Positions 23,652-32,990 of a stretch of 64,000 bases of DNA are shown here, piece after piece. The stretch's first letter is position 1. Each line of letters opens with the position of its first letter. The position numbers were made by a program, and so were the translations under genes. Below the pieces are notes generated by a model. It had not been told where the DNA came from and did not search any database. It saw only the letters and a list, made by a program, of their open reading frames with translations. This DNA comes from Thermocrispum municipale DSM 44069. GTDB taxonomy: Bacteria > Actinomycetota > Actinomycetes > Mycobacteriales > Pseudonocardiaceae. The DNA is taken from NCBI RefSeq assembly GCF_000427825.1, contig NZ_ATYT01000008.1, forward strand, positions 1-64,000, in the 5' to 3' direction.

Positions 23652-24648
23652 GTCGGAGCGTGACCGTGTCACGTTGACCCATGTCGCACAGCGGGCCGGT
23701 GTCTCACTGACCACCGCGTCGCATTGCTTCAGCCACCGTCGCCCGGTGGCCGCCGCCACCCGGGAACGGGTGTGGCGGGCCGCTGCTGAACTCGGCTACA
23801 CCCATGTCGGCGCGCGCTCCGCGGTCGGTGTGCTCGTCCGGCCTCCGGAGGCGATTCCGGGCTTCGTGTTCGGCACGGCGAGCTTCGCGCAGATGGCCGG
23901 CGCGGTAGCGATCTCTTGTCTCGGTCGCGGCTACACGACCGTTACCGCCACCGACCTCGACGATCTGCTGGGCCGGGCGCCACGGCTCGACGGTGTCGTC
24001 GTGCTCTACCCGCGTCACAGCGATCCGGACGTGCAGAGCCTGGTGCGCCACGACATGCCTGCGGTGTCGTTCGACCCGGATCCGGCGAACAACGAGTTCC
24101 GCTGGTGGGTGGGCGTGAACTACGTCAGCTCCATCCGGACTCTGCTCACTCACCTGCGGCTCGGAGGTGCGCGCCGCATAGCGGCCATCGTCGGCCAGAC
24201 CGACAACATGTACCGACGCGCGATCCTCGCCACCTATACGACAGCGGTCCGCTCCTGGGGGCAAACGCCCGTGATCCGCGTAGCGGACAACGACCTCGGC
24301 GAAGCAGCCGGCGCCGAAGCAGCGTGGAACCTGCTGCGCTCCGACGACGCGCCGGACGCCGTGATCACGTCATCGAGCGTGTTCGCGAAGGGGTCGTTGA
24401 CCGCGGCGCTCGAGTTGCGCCTGCGGGTGCCGGACGAATTCATGGTGGCCACGGTGACGGACGGTCCGGTCGCGGAGTTCGCGGAGGTTCCGATCACCGG
24501 CTTGCGGCTCAACGTCAACGAGTCGGCACTGCGTCTGGTCGACCTGCTGCAGACGCGCATCCGGGGTGGGGGCCCTCCCGCGTCCAATCCGGTTGTGGGG
24601 CTCGAGCTCATCAAGCGCGCGGCCACCCTACGTTCGGCCAACAGTTGA
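23632..24648 (+). CDS. LacI-family transcriptional regulator
   Basis: A 338-residue regulator. The HTH is VTLTHVAQRAGVSLTTASHC followed by the hinge RRPVAAATRERVW, then a periplasmic-binding-protein-like sensor domain (LDGVVVLYPRHSD; ARRIAAIVG; DAPDAVITSSS). The start is unsure: GTG 23632 overlaps the MFS gene by 20 bases and gives a normal LacI length. The usual Asn after the first HTH alanines is replaced by a His-Cys pair, so operator preference may be unusual. Probably controls the GGT-MHS genes in front of it. Confidence 0.85.
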   Translation: MPLHGSESERDRVTLTHVAQRAGVSLTTASHCFSHRRPVAAATRERVWRAAAELGYTHVGARSAVGVLVRPPEAIPGFVFGTASFAQMAGAVAISCLGRGYTTVTATDLDDLLGRAPRLDGVVVLYPRHSDPDVQSLVRHDMPAVSFDPDPANNEFRWWVGVNYVSSIRTLLTHLRLGGARRIAAIVGQTDNMYRRAILATYTTAVRSWGQTPVIRVADNDLGEAAGAEAAWNLLRSDDAPDAVITSSSVFAKGSLTAALELRLRVPDEFMVATVTDGPVAEFAEVPITGLRLNVNESALRLVDLLQTRIRGGGPPASNPVVGLELIKRAATLRSANS

Positions 24649-24732
24649 CGCCACGGCAGAAGGGGTTCGGGCGGCTCGGACGCCGTGCAGGTGGTGTCGC
24701 GACATCAGCCAAAGCTGGTGCGCACGCACCGC

Positions 24733-24842
24733 GGACGGCTTCGGACCACACAAGCCGGCGCGTCCTCGGGTGTGGCAGGTACTGGAGATCGTCGCCTCCA
24801 CGATGGTCCTCGTTGCCGTCCGGCTCGCGCTCGGCCGAGGCC
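24733..24842 (+). pseudogene. Decayed copy of the lysE 3' end
   Basis: This stretch encodes GFGPHKPARPRVWQVLEIVA and then STMVLVAVRLALGRG. The lysE end reads GFGAHKLAPLLARPRAWQVL, then EIVVAATMLLVAARLALG. The DNA match is close over about 100 bases (for example the shared GGCAGGTACTGGAGATCGTCG minus its last base), and likeness continues past the lysE stop. There is no start, and the stop codon of lysE is lost. It marks a rearrangement that left the GGT-MHS-LacI cassette between two lysE ends. Confidence 0.75.
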
Positions 24843-24913
24843 GTACGAAGTTCCTGGCGAACCGTTGACAGCGGCGATCTGCGTCACATAGCTTTACGTG
24901 AATAAGGATTTGA

Positions 24914-24929
24914 TTACGTATTTACGTAA
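24914..24929. promoter_or_regulatory. 16-bp palindrome upstream of the AtuA-like operon
   Basis: TTACGTA-TT-TACGTAA is a perfect inverted repeat that ends on the ribosome site (AAGGAG, 24928-24933) of the first gene. A related TTTACGTG lies 17 bases upstream (24893-24900). This position would let a repressor block the whole operon. The operon's own IclR protein (32991-33701) is the obvious candidate. Confidence 0.5.
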
Positions 24930-24938
24930 GGAGCGCAG

Positions 24939-26636
24939 ATGCGCCCGATCCGGATCGCGAACTTCTCCGGCTTCTACGGCGACCGCGCCAGCGCGTTGAG
25001 CGACATGTTCACCGGCGCCGACGCGGACGTTCTGGTCGGCGACTATCTGGCCGAAGTCACCATGAGCGTGCTGGCCAAGCTGCGCGAACGCGACGCCACC
25101 GCGGGTTACGCGACGGGCTTCCTTGCGCATCTGCGACCGATCGTCGACGAGTTCGCGTCCAGCGAGCGGCGAATCGTGGTGAACGCGGGTGGTTTGAACC
25201 CAGGCGGACTGGCAACCGCCATCCGCACCCTGCACCCAGGGCTCGAGGTCGCCACGGTGAGCGGCGACGACGTGATGGACCGGCTGAGCAGGGCCGACGG
25301 GGCCGAAGAACTCGACCCGCAGACGGCCAACGCCTACCTCGGCGGTTGGGGGATCGCTCGGGCCCTGGAAAGCGGTGCCCGGATCGTCGTCTGCGGGAGG
25401 GTGGCGGACGCGTCACTGGCCGTTGGTGCGGCCGCCTGGTGGCACGAGTGGCGGCGCAACGACTGGGATGCGCTCGCCGGCGCGCTCATCGCCGGTCATC
25501 TCATCGAATGCGGCCCGCAAGTCACCGGCGGGAACTACTCGGGGTTCACCGGCCTCGCCCTCGACCGGCCATCCTTCCCGATCGCGGAGGTCGACGAGGA
25601 CGGGTCGGCGCGCATCACCAAGCTGCCCGACGCCGACGGCGCGGTCACCATCGGCACCGTCACGGCGCAACTGCTGTACGAGATCCAAGGACGCTGGTAC
25701 GCCAACCCGGACGTCGTCGCTGACCTGACATCCGTCCAGCTGGAGCAGCTCGCCGAGGATGTCGTCGGCGTCTCCGGCACGGTCGGCCAGCCACCGCCGC
25801 CGACCACCAAGGTGGCGATGACCGGCGTAGGGGAGTGGGAGAACTCGGTCTGGCTGGGCGTGACGGGACGGCATTTCGAGCAGAAGCGCCGTCTGCTCGA
25901 ACGGAGCCTGCGAGCCGCGCTCGGGGACGGACTCGCCCACCTGCACGTGGAACTCATCGGTCGCGAAGCCGACGACCCCACCAGCCAGAACGAGGCGACC
26001 GGCTTCCTCCGTGTCGTCGCCCGGGGCAGTGACGAGAAGGCCGTCGGCAGGAAGTTCTCCGGCGCGGTGGTGGAGTTGGCGCTGGCCAACTACCCCGGGT
26101 TGTACGCGACCGCGCCGCCGGGGCGGGCCAAACGCTGCGGCGTCTATCGATCCGGCCTGATCAAGCAAGCCGACGTGCACCATGTCGTCACGACGGCTGA
26201 CGGCACCGAGATCATCGTCGACCCGCCGAACGAGTTCCGCGAGTTCCAACCGGGCTTCGACACCGACGACGTCGATGCCGGCACGGAGCAGGTCGCCGAA
26301 CTGGTGGAGGTGCCGCTCGGCTCGGTGGTCGACGCGCGGTCCGGCGACAAGGGCGGCAACGCCAACGTCGGCTTCTGGGTCGGCGATGACGCCCGGTGGA
26401 AGTGGCTGCGGACCTGGCTGACGGTCGAGCGGCTCCGAGCCCTGCTCCCGGAAGCGGCCGAGCTGCCCGTCAAGCGCGTCGAACTGCCGAATCTGCGGGC
26501 GATCAACGTCGTCATCGAAGGAATTCTGGGCGAAGGGGCGATCGCGTCCCTGCGGCTGGACGCCCAGGCCAAGGGGCTCAGCGAGTTCCTGCTGGCCCGT
26601 CGGGTCACGGTTCCGCGCGAAATCCTGCGCTCGTGA
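24939..26636 (+). CDS. AtuA-family (DUF1446) protein
   Basis: A 565-residue protein. The N-terminal ~440 residues match the AtuA/DUF1446 pattern: RIANFSGFYGDRASALSDMF, VVNAGGLNPGGLA, VVCGRVADASLAVGAAAWWH and VTGGNYSGF. The C-terminal ~110 residues match the small AtuA-associated domain (VPLGSVVDARSGDKGGNANV). In Pseudomonas, atuA belongs to the cluster for acyclic terpene (citronellol/geraniol) breakdown, but its reaction is not settled. Here it opens an operon with an ABC importer, a CoA ligase and two enoyl-CoA hydratases, so it probably acts on a CoA-bound or free acid intermediate. Confidence 0.85.
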   Translation: MRPIRIANFSGFYGDRASALSDMFTGADADVLVGDYLAEVTMSVLAKLRERDATAGYATGFLAHLRPIVDEFASSERRIVVNAGGLNPGGLATAIRTLHPGLEVATVSGDDVMDRLSRADGAEELDPQTANAYLGGWGIARALESGARIVVCGRVADASLAVGAAAWWHEWRRNDWDALAGALIAGHLIECGPQVTGGNYSGFTGLALDRPSFPIAEVDEDGSARITKLPDADGAVTIGTVTAQLLYEIQGRWYANPDVVADLTSVQLEQLAEDVVGVSGTVGQPPPPTTKVAMTGVGEWENSVWLGVTGRHFEQKRRLLERSLRAALGDGLAHLHVELIGREADDPTSQNEATGFLRVVARGSDEKAVGRKFSGAVVELALANYPGLYATAPPGRAKRCGVYRSGLIKQADVHHVVTTADGTEIIVDPPNEFREFQPGFDTDDVDAGTEQVAELVEVPLGSVVDARSGDKGGNANVGFWVGDDARWKWLRTWLTVERLRALLPEAAELPVKRVELPNLRAINVVIEGILGEGAIASLRLDAQAKGLSEFLLARRVTVPREILRS

Positions 26637-26668
26637 GAACTACGAACAACGAAACAGAAGGGCAAGCC

Positions 26669-27700
26669 ATGAAGGCCTTATCGCGCTGTGCGCTCGTCGC
26701 TGTGGTTCTTTCCCTCGTCCTGTCCGCGTGCGCCGGCGCCGCCGGGGACCGCAAGGAGTCCGGCGGACTCAAGTCCGTGACCGCGGTGGGCGGTGGCGCG
26801 TCCATGAGCTACGCCGTCCCGCAGCTGCTGAAGACGATGGAGTTCGACAAGAAACACGGCCTCGACCTCGACTACACCGGGTCCGGCACCTCGAGCACCA
26901 ACATGGTCGCCGCGGTGCTGTCCGGAGACGCCGACTTCGCCTTCCCTGCGTCCACCACCGCCCTCGACGCCATCGAGGAGGGCGGCGACCTGGTGATCGT
27001 CGCCAGCGCATTGAAGGCTGCGTCGATCCTGGGCGTCAGCACCGAGGTGGCGAAGAAGAAGGGAGTGTCGGCCGACGCGCCCGTCAAGGAGCGGATCGCC
27101 GCGCTGAAGGGGCTGAAGGTCGCCACCTCGCCGGAGGGCTCCGGCAACAACGCGCTGTTCCGCATGATCGTCTCGGCCGCCGGGCTCGACCCGGACAAGG
27201 ACCTCGAGGTGATCGGCGTGCAGGAGCCGTCGGCCATCGTCAGCGGGATCAAGCAGGGCCAGTTCGACGCCGGCTTCTACGGCTCGGGCGTCATCGAGGC
27301 GAACATCGCGGCGGGTGAGGCGGAGCTGTGGCTGTCCACCGCGCGCGGTGACGTCGACGAGCTGATCGGCGAGCAGATGGGCATGGTCATGGTGACCTCG
27401 AAGCGGCTCGCCGAAGCGGAGCCGGAGCTGGTCAGCGCGATGTTCGACGCGGTCGTGGAGACCGAGAGGACGATCGCCGACGACCCGAAACGCGCGGGCC
27501 AGGAGCTGCAGAAAGCCTGGTTCGCCGACCTGGACCAGAAGATCTACGACGTCGCCTGGCGCGAGGCGCAGCACGCTTATCCCAGCGACGGCCGCTTCAC
27601 CAAGAAGCAGTTCCAGACCTTGCTGGACATGCTGGCCGCGGCAGGCAAGAAGTACACGATCAACTACGACGACGTCGTCTACGACCGGGCGGTGGGCTGA
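26669..27700 (+). CDS. ABC substrate-binding lipoprotein (NMT1/SsuA-like)
   Basis: A 343-residue lipoprotein with signal and lipobox (LVLSACAG, Cys22). The mature part has the NMT1/THI5 binding fold: LLKTMEFDKKHGLDLDY, DADFAFPASTTALDAIEEGG and VATSPEGSGNNALFR. This group delivers sulfonates, pyrimidines, aromatic acids and related organic acids. ATG 26669 has AGAAGGG upstream; the ATPase gene starts directly after its stop. Confidence 0.92.
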   Translation: MKALSRCALVAVVLSLVLSACAGAAGDRKESGGLKSVTAVGGGASMSYAVPQLLKTMEFDKKHGLDLDYTGSGTSSTNMVAAVLSGDADFAFPASTTALDAIEEGGDLVIVASALKAASILGVSTEVAKKKGVSADAPVKERIAALKGLKVATSPEGSGNNALFRMIVSAAGLDPDKDLEVIGVQEPSAIVSGIKQGQFDAGFYGSGVIEANIAAGEAELWLSTARGDVDELIGEQMGMVMVTSKRLAEAEPELVSAMFDAVVETERTIADDPKRAGQELQKAWFADLDQKIYDVAWREAQHAYPSDGRFTKKQFQTLLDMLAAAGKKYTINYDDVVYDRAVG

Positions 27701-28480
27701 GTGTCCGCCGACCTGCTCGCGCTGACGGATGTGCGCATGGGTTTCGGCGACGGACCCGATGTCGTCGCCGGGGTGTCGCTGAGCATGAGCAGGAACGAGT
27801 TCGTCAGCATCGTCGGGCCGTCCGGGTGCGGGAAGTCCACGATTCTCAACGCCGTCGCCGGGCTCATGCCGGTGCGCGGCGGGACCGTCACCTACCAGGG
27901 CGAGCAGATCCGTGGCGTGAACACAGCCGTGGGATACATGACCCAGGGCGACACGTTGCTGCCGTGGCGGACGGTCGAGGACAACGTGGCCATGCCGCTG
28001 CGGCTGCGGGGAGTGAACAAGGCCGAGGCCCGGGCCAAGGTCGCCGAGCTGCTGACGATGCTCGACCTCGACGGGGCGGGCCGGAAGTTCCCCGCGCAGC
28101 TGTCCGGCGGGATGAAGCGCCGCGCGCTGCTCGCCCGCAGCATGATCTACCAGCCCGACCTGCTGCTGATGGACGAGCCGTTCGCCGCGCTCGACGCGCA
28201 GCTGCGCACCCAGATGCACCGGGAGCTGCGCAGCACGGTGGCCCGGACCCGACAGGCCGTCCTGTTCGTCACGCACGACATCTTCGAAGCCGTGCTGTTG
28301 TCCGACCGGGTGATCGTCATCGGCGGCACACCCGCCGCGCCGACGGCGGAGGTGGACATCCCGTTCGGTGCGGACCGGGACATCGAAGGGCTTCGGTTCG
28401 ATCCGCAGTTCGTCAGCCTGGAGAAACAGGTCCACGACGAGCTGAGCCGAGCGCGCACGTTGTCGCGGGTGGCGTCATGA
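27701..28480 (+). CDS. ABC transporter ATP-binding protein (SsuB/TauB-like)
   Basis: A 259-residue ATPase starting at GTG 27701, directly after the binding-protein stop. Walker A is GPSGCGKST, the Q-loop follows (TQGDTLLPWRTV), the ABC signature is LSGGMKRRALLARS, Walker B is LLLMDEPFAALD, and the switch His lies in FVTHDIFEA. It powers uptake of the substrate captured by the NMT1-like lipoprotein. It overlaps the permease start by 4 bases (ATGA). Confidence 0.94.
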   Translation: MSADLLALTDVRMGFGDGPDVVAGVSLSMSRNEFVSIVGPSGCGKSTILNAVAGLMPVRGGTVTYQGEQIRGVNTAVGYMTQGDTLLPWRTVEDNVAMPLRLRGVNKAEARAKVAELLTMLDLDGAGRKFPAQLSGGMKRRALLARSMIYQPDLLLMDEPFAALDAQLRTQMHRELRSTVARTRQAVLFVTHDIFEAVLLSDRVIVIGGTPAAPTAEVDIPFGADRDIEGLRFDPQFVSLEKQVHDELSRARTLSRVAS

Positions 28481-29319
28481 GTGTGGAGAAGGTCGTCGCA
28501 CCCGTCGAGGTCGACGAGGCACAGGTCGCGCCCGCGCGTGCGAAGAAGCGGCGTCGTCGCTGGGCGATGCCGCTGGGGCGCCTGGCGATCGTGGTGGTGC
28601 TGCTGGTTCTGTGGGAGCTGTCCGCTGGCGTCGTCGTGGACGAGTTCTTCGTCAGCCGGCCCAGCAAGATCTGGGAGAAGTGGGCGGAGTGGGCCGCGGA
28701 CGGAACCCTCTGGTACAACGCGTCGAGCACGTTCGCCTCGGCCGGCGTGGGTTTCGCCATCGGCGGAGCGCTCGCCCTGCTCGTCGGCTACGTCCTGGGC
28801 GGTTCGCGGCGGCTCGGTGACCTGATCGAGCCGTTCATCACCTCGATCTACAGCCTGCCCAAGCTCGCCCTGGTGCCGCTGTTCGTCATGTGGTTCGGCA
28901 TCGGCAGGCCGCTGCAAGTGGCCATCTGCGCCCTCGTGGTGTTCTTCCTGATGTTCTACAACACCTTCTACGGCATCCGGGACGTCGACCGTTCGCTGAT
29001 CGACGCGATGCGTGTGATGGGCGGCTCGCGGTGGGACATCGCCGTCCGGGTCCGCCTGCCGTCGGCGCTGGTCTGGGTGGTGGCGGGCCTCAAGCTGTCC
29101 GTCCCCCAGGCACTGGTCGCGGTGGTGGTGGCGGAGATCTTGGCGTCGAACCGGGGACTGGGGCACCTGGTGGCGCTCAATTCCGGCCAGTTCAACGCGT
29201 CCGGCACGTTCGCCGCGCTGTTCACACTGCTGATCATCGGAATCACCGTCGACCGGCTGGTCGCGGTGATCACCCGCCGGGCTCTGTTGTGGAAGCAGGA
29301 TGGAGTCGAAACCCAATGA
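28477..29319 (+). CDS. ABC transporter permease (SsuC/TauC-like)
   Basis: A 280-residue permease with six membrane segments and the EAA-type cytoplasmic loop (SLIDAMRVMGGSRWDIAVRV). A basic N-terminus (AKKRRRRWAM) precedes the first helix. Partner of the adjacent ATPase and binding protein. Overlaps by 4 bases both the ATPase gene and the acyl-CoA synthetase gene, showing strict co-translation. Confidence 0.94.
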   Translation: MSVEKVVAPVEVDEAQVAPARAKKRRRRWAMPLGRLAIVVVLLVLWELSAGVVVDEFFVSRPSKIWEKWAEWAADGTLWYNASSTFASAGVGFAIGGALALLVGYVLGGSRRLGDLIEPFITSIYSLPKLALVPLFVMWFGIGRPLQVAICALVVFFLMFYNTFYGIRDVDRSLIDAMRVMGGSRWDIAVRVRLPSALVWVVAGLKLSVPQALVAVVVAEILASNRGLGHLVALNSGQFNASGTFAALFTLLIIGITVDRLVAVITRRALLWKQDGVETQ

Positions 29320-31397
29320 CGATCACCGAGGCCGCGCGCAGCCATGCCGACGAGCGGCCCGATCTGAGTGCCCTGCTGAATCCCGGCCGGGTGGCCATCG
29401 TCGGAGCAAGTGATCGCCGCGAAACCTTCAGCGGCGGAACGATCGTCAACCTGGTCCGGCATGGCTTCACCGGCGAGATCTATCCGGTCAATCCACGGCG
29501 GGAAACGGTGGGCGGGATGCGGGCGTATCCCGATGTGCGGTCCCTGCCGACGGATGTCGACCTCGCGGTCGTCGTGGTCCGAGCCGACCTGGTGGTGGAC
29601 GCTCTGCGGGACAGCGTGCAGGCCGGGGCCCGAGCGGCGATCGTCGTGTCGTCCGGCTTCGGGGAAGGTGCGGCCGACGAGGCAGGGCGGCGCCGGGCCG
29701 AGCAACTCACCGCGTTCCTCGCCGAGTACCCGATCCCGATCCTCGGACCGTCGACGACCGGCCTGGTCAACCTCAACGACGGCTTCGTGCCGCGCGCGGT
29801 GACCAACCACCTGCCGCCGGAGCGACTCAAGCCCGGCCCGATTGCGCTGATCTCGCAGTCCGGGGCCGCGAACAACGTGGTGTTCAACCGCGCCCATGCG
29901 CACGGCGTTCCGGTCGGTCTGGCCGTCGCGACCGGCATCCAGGCCAACGTGACCGTGTGGGACGTGGCGTCGGCGGCGTTGACCGATCCCCGCATCGCGG
30001 TGCTCGCGATGCTCGTCGAGGATCTCGGCTCGCCGGACGACTACGAGCCGGTCCTGCGCCGCGCTGCGGAGCTGGCGAAACCGGTCGTGCTGTTGCGGAC
30101 GGGACGCACCGAAGCCGGTGGCCGGGCGATCCGCACCCACACCGGGGCGTTGGCGGGCGATTGGGCCGTGGAACGGCAGATGCTGCGCTCCCTCGGAGTG
30201 ATGCTCGTCGACGACCTCGATCAGTTGTGGGAGGTCGCGGCGATCGCGCACAGCTGGGGGCAGCCGCCCGCTGGAAAGAAGCTGGGCGTCATCGCGTTCT
30301 CCGGCGGCGAGGGCGCGTTGATCGCGGACCAGGCTGCGCAAGCGGGCTTGCAGATGGCGGACGTGTCGCCGGAGTTCGAGGCGCTGGTCGCCGACAAGCT
30401 CGAGCTGGCAGGCGCGGGGAATCCGTTCGACCCGACCGGTGAGGTGATCACCCGGCCGGAGAACGGAGTGGCGGCCATCGAGGGCTTCGTGACCACCAAC
30501 GACTTCGACGTCACGCTGGTGGCGCTCAACGCCCAGAGCGCGCCGACCAAGCGCGGGCTGGTCGACCACGTCCTGGGCACCTTGAGTCGCCCGGACGCTC
30601 GGGTGGGCATCACGTACTGGCCGATCGCCGGGTTGTCCGACGGTCTGTCGGAGGCACTGGCGGATTTCCCCGGGCCCGCGCTGCCCGGGTCGCATCGGAT
30701 GATCGCCGCTCTGCGGGCGTGGTGGGATTCGCGGCCGCCCGTAGGGCAACCGCCGCAGCGTGCGGCGCGAAGGCTGGATGTGCCGTCCGGCCGGCCCAAT
30801 TACTGGCAAGCTCGAAAGGCTTTGTCCGCGCTCGGTGTGCCGTTCGCGGAAGCGGAGCTGGTGTCCGATGTGGATGCGGCCGTGCGAGCAGCAGCTCGCG
30901 TCGGCTATCCCGCGGTGCTGAAAGCCAATGTGGTCAGCACGGTGCACAAAGCGGCCGCCGGGCTGGTCCGACTGGGCGTCAGTGACGAAGCAGCCCTGCG
31001 CGGCCACACGGCCGAGCTGCTGACGCACGCCCCGGCAGTCGTGGTGGAGCCGACCGTGGTGGCGAGCGCCTCGCTCATCGTGGGCGCCACGCACGACGAG
31101 CGGATCGGTCCGGTCGTCCTGGTCGGCAGCGGGGGAGGAGCCGCAGAGTATTTGCAGGACACCGCCGTCTGCCCGGTTCGCCTCCTCACTCCCGACACCG
31201 CTCGCGACACGATACGGCGCACGGCGATCGGACGGTTTCTCGAAGCCAGGGAGCCGGCATGCTTCGAGCAGCTGACCGAGCTCATGATGCAGCTCGGACC
31301 CGCCGTCGCCGGCGTTTCCGTCGACCTGAATCCGGTCGCCGTCACCACTGGCGGGTTGATCGCGCTGGACGCACGCATCGCGGAGGTGGGGCGGTGA
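29316..31397 (+). CDS. NDP-forming acyl-CoA synthetase-family protein
   Basis: A 693-residue single-chain enzyme in the order CoA-binding (residues 18-140, VAIVGASDRRETFSGG), ligase-CoA (150-470, with the likely phospho-His in IRTHTGALAGD) and ATP-grasp (about 490-690, LKANVVSTVHKAAAGL; GSGGGAAEY). Such enzymes join an acid to CoA with ATP or GTP giving NDP and phosphate, as in acetyl-, pimeloyl- or feruloyl-CoA synthetases. In this operon it likely activates the imported acid. Overlaps neighbours by 4 bases on both sides. Confidence 0.9.
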   Translation: MTITEAARSHADERPDLSALLNPGRVAIVGASDRRETFSGGTIVNLVRHGFTGEIYPVNPRRETVGGMRAYPDVRSLPTDVDLAVVVVRADLVVDALRDSVQAGARAAIVVSSGFGEGAADEAGRRRAEQLTAFLAEYPIPILGPSTTGLVNLNDGFVPRAVTNHLPPERLKPGPIALISQSGAANNVVFNRAHAHGVPVGLAVATGIQANVTVWDVASAALTDPRIAVLAMLVEDLGSPDDYEPVLRRAAELAKPVVLLRTGRTEAGGRAIRTHTGALAGDWAVERQMLRSLGVMLVDDLDQLWEVAAIAHSWGQPPAGKKLGVIAFSGGEGALIADQAAQAGLQMADVSPEFEALVADKLELAGAGNPFDPTGEVITRPENGVAAIEGFVTTNDFDVTLVALNAQSAPTKRGLVDHVLGTLSRPDARVGITYWPIAGLSDGLSEALADFPGPALPGSHRMIAALRAWWDSRPPVGQPPQRAARRLDVPSGRPNYWQARKALSALGVPFAEAELVSDVDAAVRAAARVGYPAVLKANVVSTVHKAAAGLVRLGVSDEAALRGHTAELLTHAPAVVVEPTVVASASLIVGATHDERIGPVVLVGSGGGAAEYLQDTAVCPVRLLTPDTARDTIRRTAIGRFLEAREPACFEQLTELMMQLGPAVAGVSVDLNPVAVTTGGLIALDARIAEVGR

Positions 31398-32179
31398 GCG
31401 CGGAGGTCGTCGTCGAGGTCGACGGGCACATCGCCACCATCACGCTGAACCGGCCGGAGCGGCTGAACACGTTGACCGACACGCTGGTGGAGCAGCTGGT
31501 GGCTGCCATCGAAGCGGCGCACCACGACGACGATGTCTGGGTCGTGGTGCTGCGCGCCGAAGGCACCCGTGCGTTCTGCGCCGGGCGCGATCTCGCCGAG
31601 GTGGCCGAGCACGACGCTTCGGACAGTGCGATCGCGGACTCGTTGCCGATGCGCGGTGTTCGTCGCAACCTCTTCGAGGCGGTCGTGGAGTGCGCGAAGC
31701 CGGTGGTCGCGGCCATCTTCGGATACACGCTCGGCGGTGGCGCCGAACTCGCGCTCGCCTGCGACATCCGGATCGCCGCCGACGACCTGGCGTTCGGGTT
31801 CCCGGAAGTGAAACGAGGATTCGGAGCGAATTTCGCTTCCGTCATGCTGCCGCGGATGATTCCGGTCGGGACCGCCAACGATCTGTTGTTCACCGGCCGG
31901 ACCATCACAGCGGCCGAGGCACTGGATCTCCATCTGGTCAATCGCGTCGTCCCGGCAGATCAGCTGGCGAATACCACCACCGAATACGCGGCCGGATTGG
32001 TGGCGAACGCCCCGCTCACCTTGCGGCGCTACAAAGCGATGGGCACGAAGACCCAGGGTATGCCCATCGCGGCTGCGTTGCGACTGGACGCCGCACCGAA
32101 TCCCTACCTGAGCCAAGACCGGAAAGAAGGCGTGGCCGCGTTCCTGGAAAAACGCACGCCACGCTGGTCGGCGCGCTGA
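31394..32179 (+). CDS. Enoyl-CoA hydratase/isomerase-family protein
   Basis: A 261-residue crotonase-fold enzyme starting at GTG 31394 in a 4-base overlap (GTGA). Oxyanion-hole segments are RAFCAGRDLAEV and FGYTLGGGAELALACD. The first catalytic Glu position lies in the GGGAELALA helix; the FPEVKRGFGA segment carries another acidic residue. Role: hydration or rearrangement of the CoA thioester made by the upstream ligase, but crotonases vary and the reaction is not fixed. Confidence 0.92.
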   Translation: MSAEVVVEVDGHIATITLNRPERLNTLTDTLVEQLVAAIEAAHHDDDVWVVVLRAEGTRAFCAGRDLAEVAEHDASDSAIADSLPMRGVRRNLFEAVVECAKPVVAAIFGYTLGGGAELALACDIRIAADDLAFGFPEVKRGFGANFASVMLPRMIPVGTANDLLFTGRTITAAEALDLHLVNRVVPADQLANTTTEYAAGLVANAPLTLRRYKAMGTKTQGMPIAAALRLDAAPNPYLSQDRKEGVAAFLEKRTPRWSAR

Positions 32180-32215
32180 CGCTCTTCGATGACCCCCACC
32201 GTGGAGAGGACCGTG

Positions 32216-32977
32216 ATGACCGAACTCGTTCACCTTGACGTTGCCGACGGAATCGCGACGGTGACGCTCGATTCCCCACGCAACCGTAACGCCCTGTCCA
32301 GGCAGCTGGTCAGCGAACTGCATCAGCACTTGCGAACCGCGATGGACGACACGGCGGTACGGGCGGTCGTGCTGACCGGTACCGGGCCGGTGTTCTGTGC
32401 CGGAGCCGACCTGAAGGAGCGGCGGACCAGCACCGACGAACAACCGGGAACGAGCTTCGCGGATGTGTTGTCGTTGATCATGACCGGGCCGGTACCGGTG
32501 ATCGTGAAGATGAACGGCCCGGCACGCGCGGGTGGTCTGGGCATGGTGGCAGCAGCCGACATCGCGATAGCGCCCGCCGATGCGACATTCGCGTTCAGTG
32601 AAGTGCGCATCGGCGTCGCGCCGGCGATGATCGCGGTTCCGTGCAGCAGGAAAATGACACCGCGCGGAATCTCCCGGTACTTCTTGAGCGGCGAGACTTT
32701 CGACGCGTCGACTGCGCTGGACATCGGCCTGGTGTCGATGGTCAGCGACGATGTCGACGCCGCGTGCGAAGAACTGGTCGCCGCGTTCCGGCTCGGAGCG
32801 CCCGGGGCGCTGCGCGCGGCGAAAGCGTTGATTCCGCAGGCGCGCGAGGGTGATGTTGCCGGCGCACTGGAAATGATGGAGAAGGAATCTGCCAGGCTGT
32901 TCGCGGGCCCGGAGGCCCAGGAAGGAATGGCGGCGTTCGTCGAGAAGCGAGCGCCGGCGTGGGTAAGTGGAACGTGA
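32216..32977 (+). CDS. Second enoyl-CoA hydratase/isomerase-family protein
   Basis: A 253-residue crotonase-fold enzyme; ATG 32216 has GGAGAGG upstream (an ATG at 32189 is possible). Motifs: PVFCAGADLKER and MNGPARAGGLGMVAAADIAI, then FSEVRIGVAPAMIAV. The glycine-rich motif lacks the Glu of the first hydratase at the equivalent place (GGLGMVAAA), while the FSEV Glu is kept. It may therefore be an isomerase, a lyase or an HMG-CoA-lyase-type partner rather than a second hydratase. Confidence 0.9.
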   Translation: MTELVHLDVADGIATVTLDSPRNRNALSRQLVSELHQHLRTAMDDTAVRAVVLTGTGPVFCAGADLKERRTSTDEQPGTSFADVLSLIMTGPVPVIVKMNGPARAGGLGMVAAADIAIAPADATFAFSEVRIGVAPAMIAVPCSRKMTPRGISRYFLSGETFDASTALDIGLVSMVSDDVDAACEELVAAFRLGAPGALRAAKALIPQAREGDVAGALEMMEKESARLFAGPEAQEGMAAFVEKRAPAWVSGT

Positions 32978-32990
32978 CAAGGAGAGTGGT

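Noticed and set aside
26678-28435. Leftward frame of 585 codons opposite the ABC transporter genes
   Set aside because: His/Arg/Gln/Asp-rich mirror of clear ABC binding-protein and ATPase genes.
28968-31094. Leftward frame of 708 codons
   Set aside because: Mirror of the permease and acyl-CoA synthetase genes, which have clear motifs on the plus strand.
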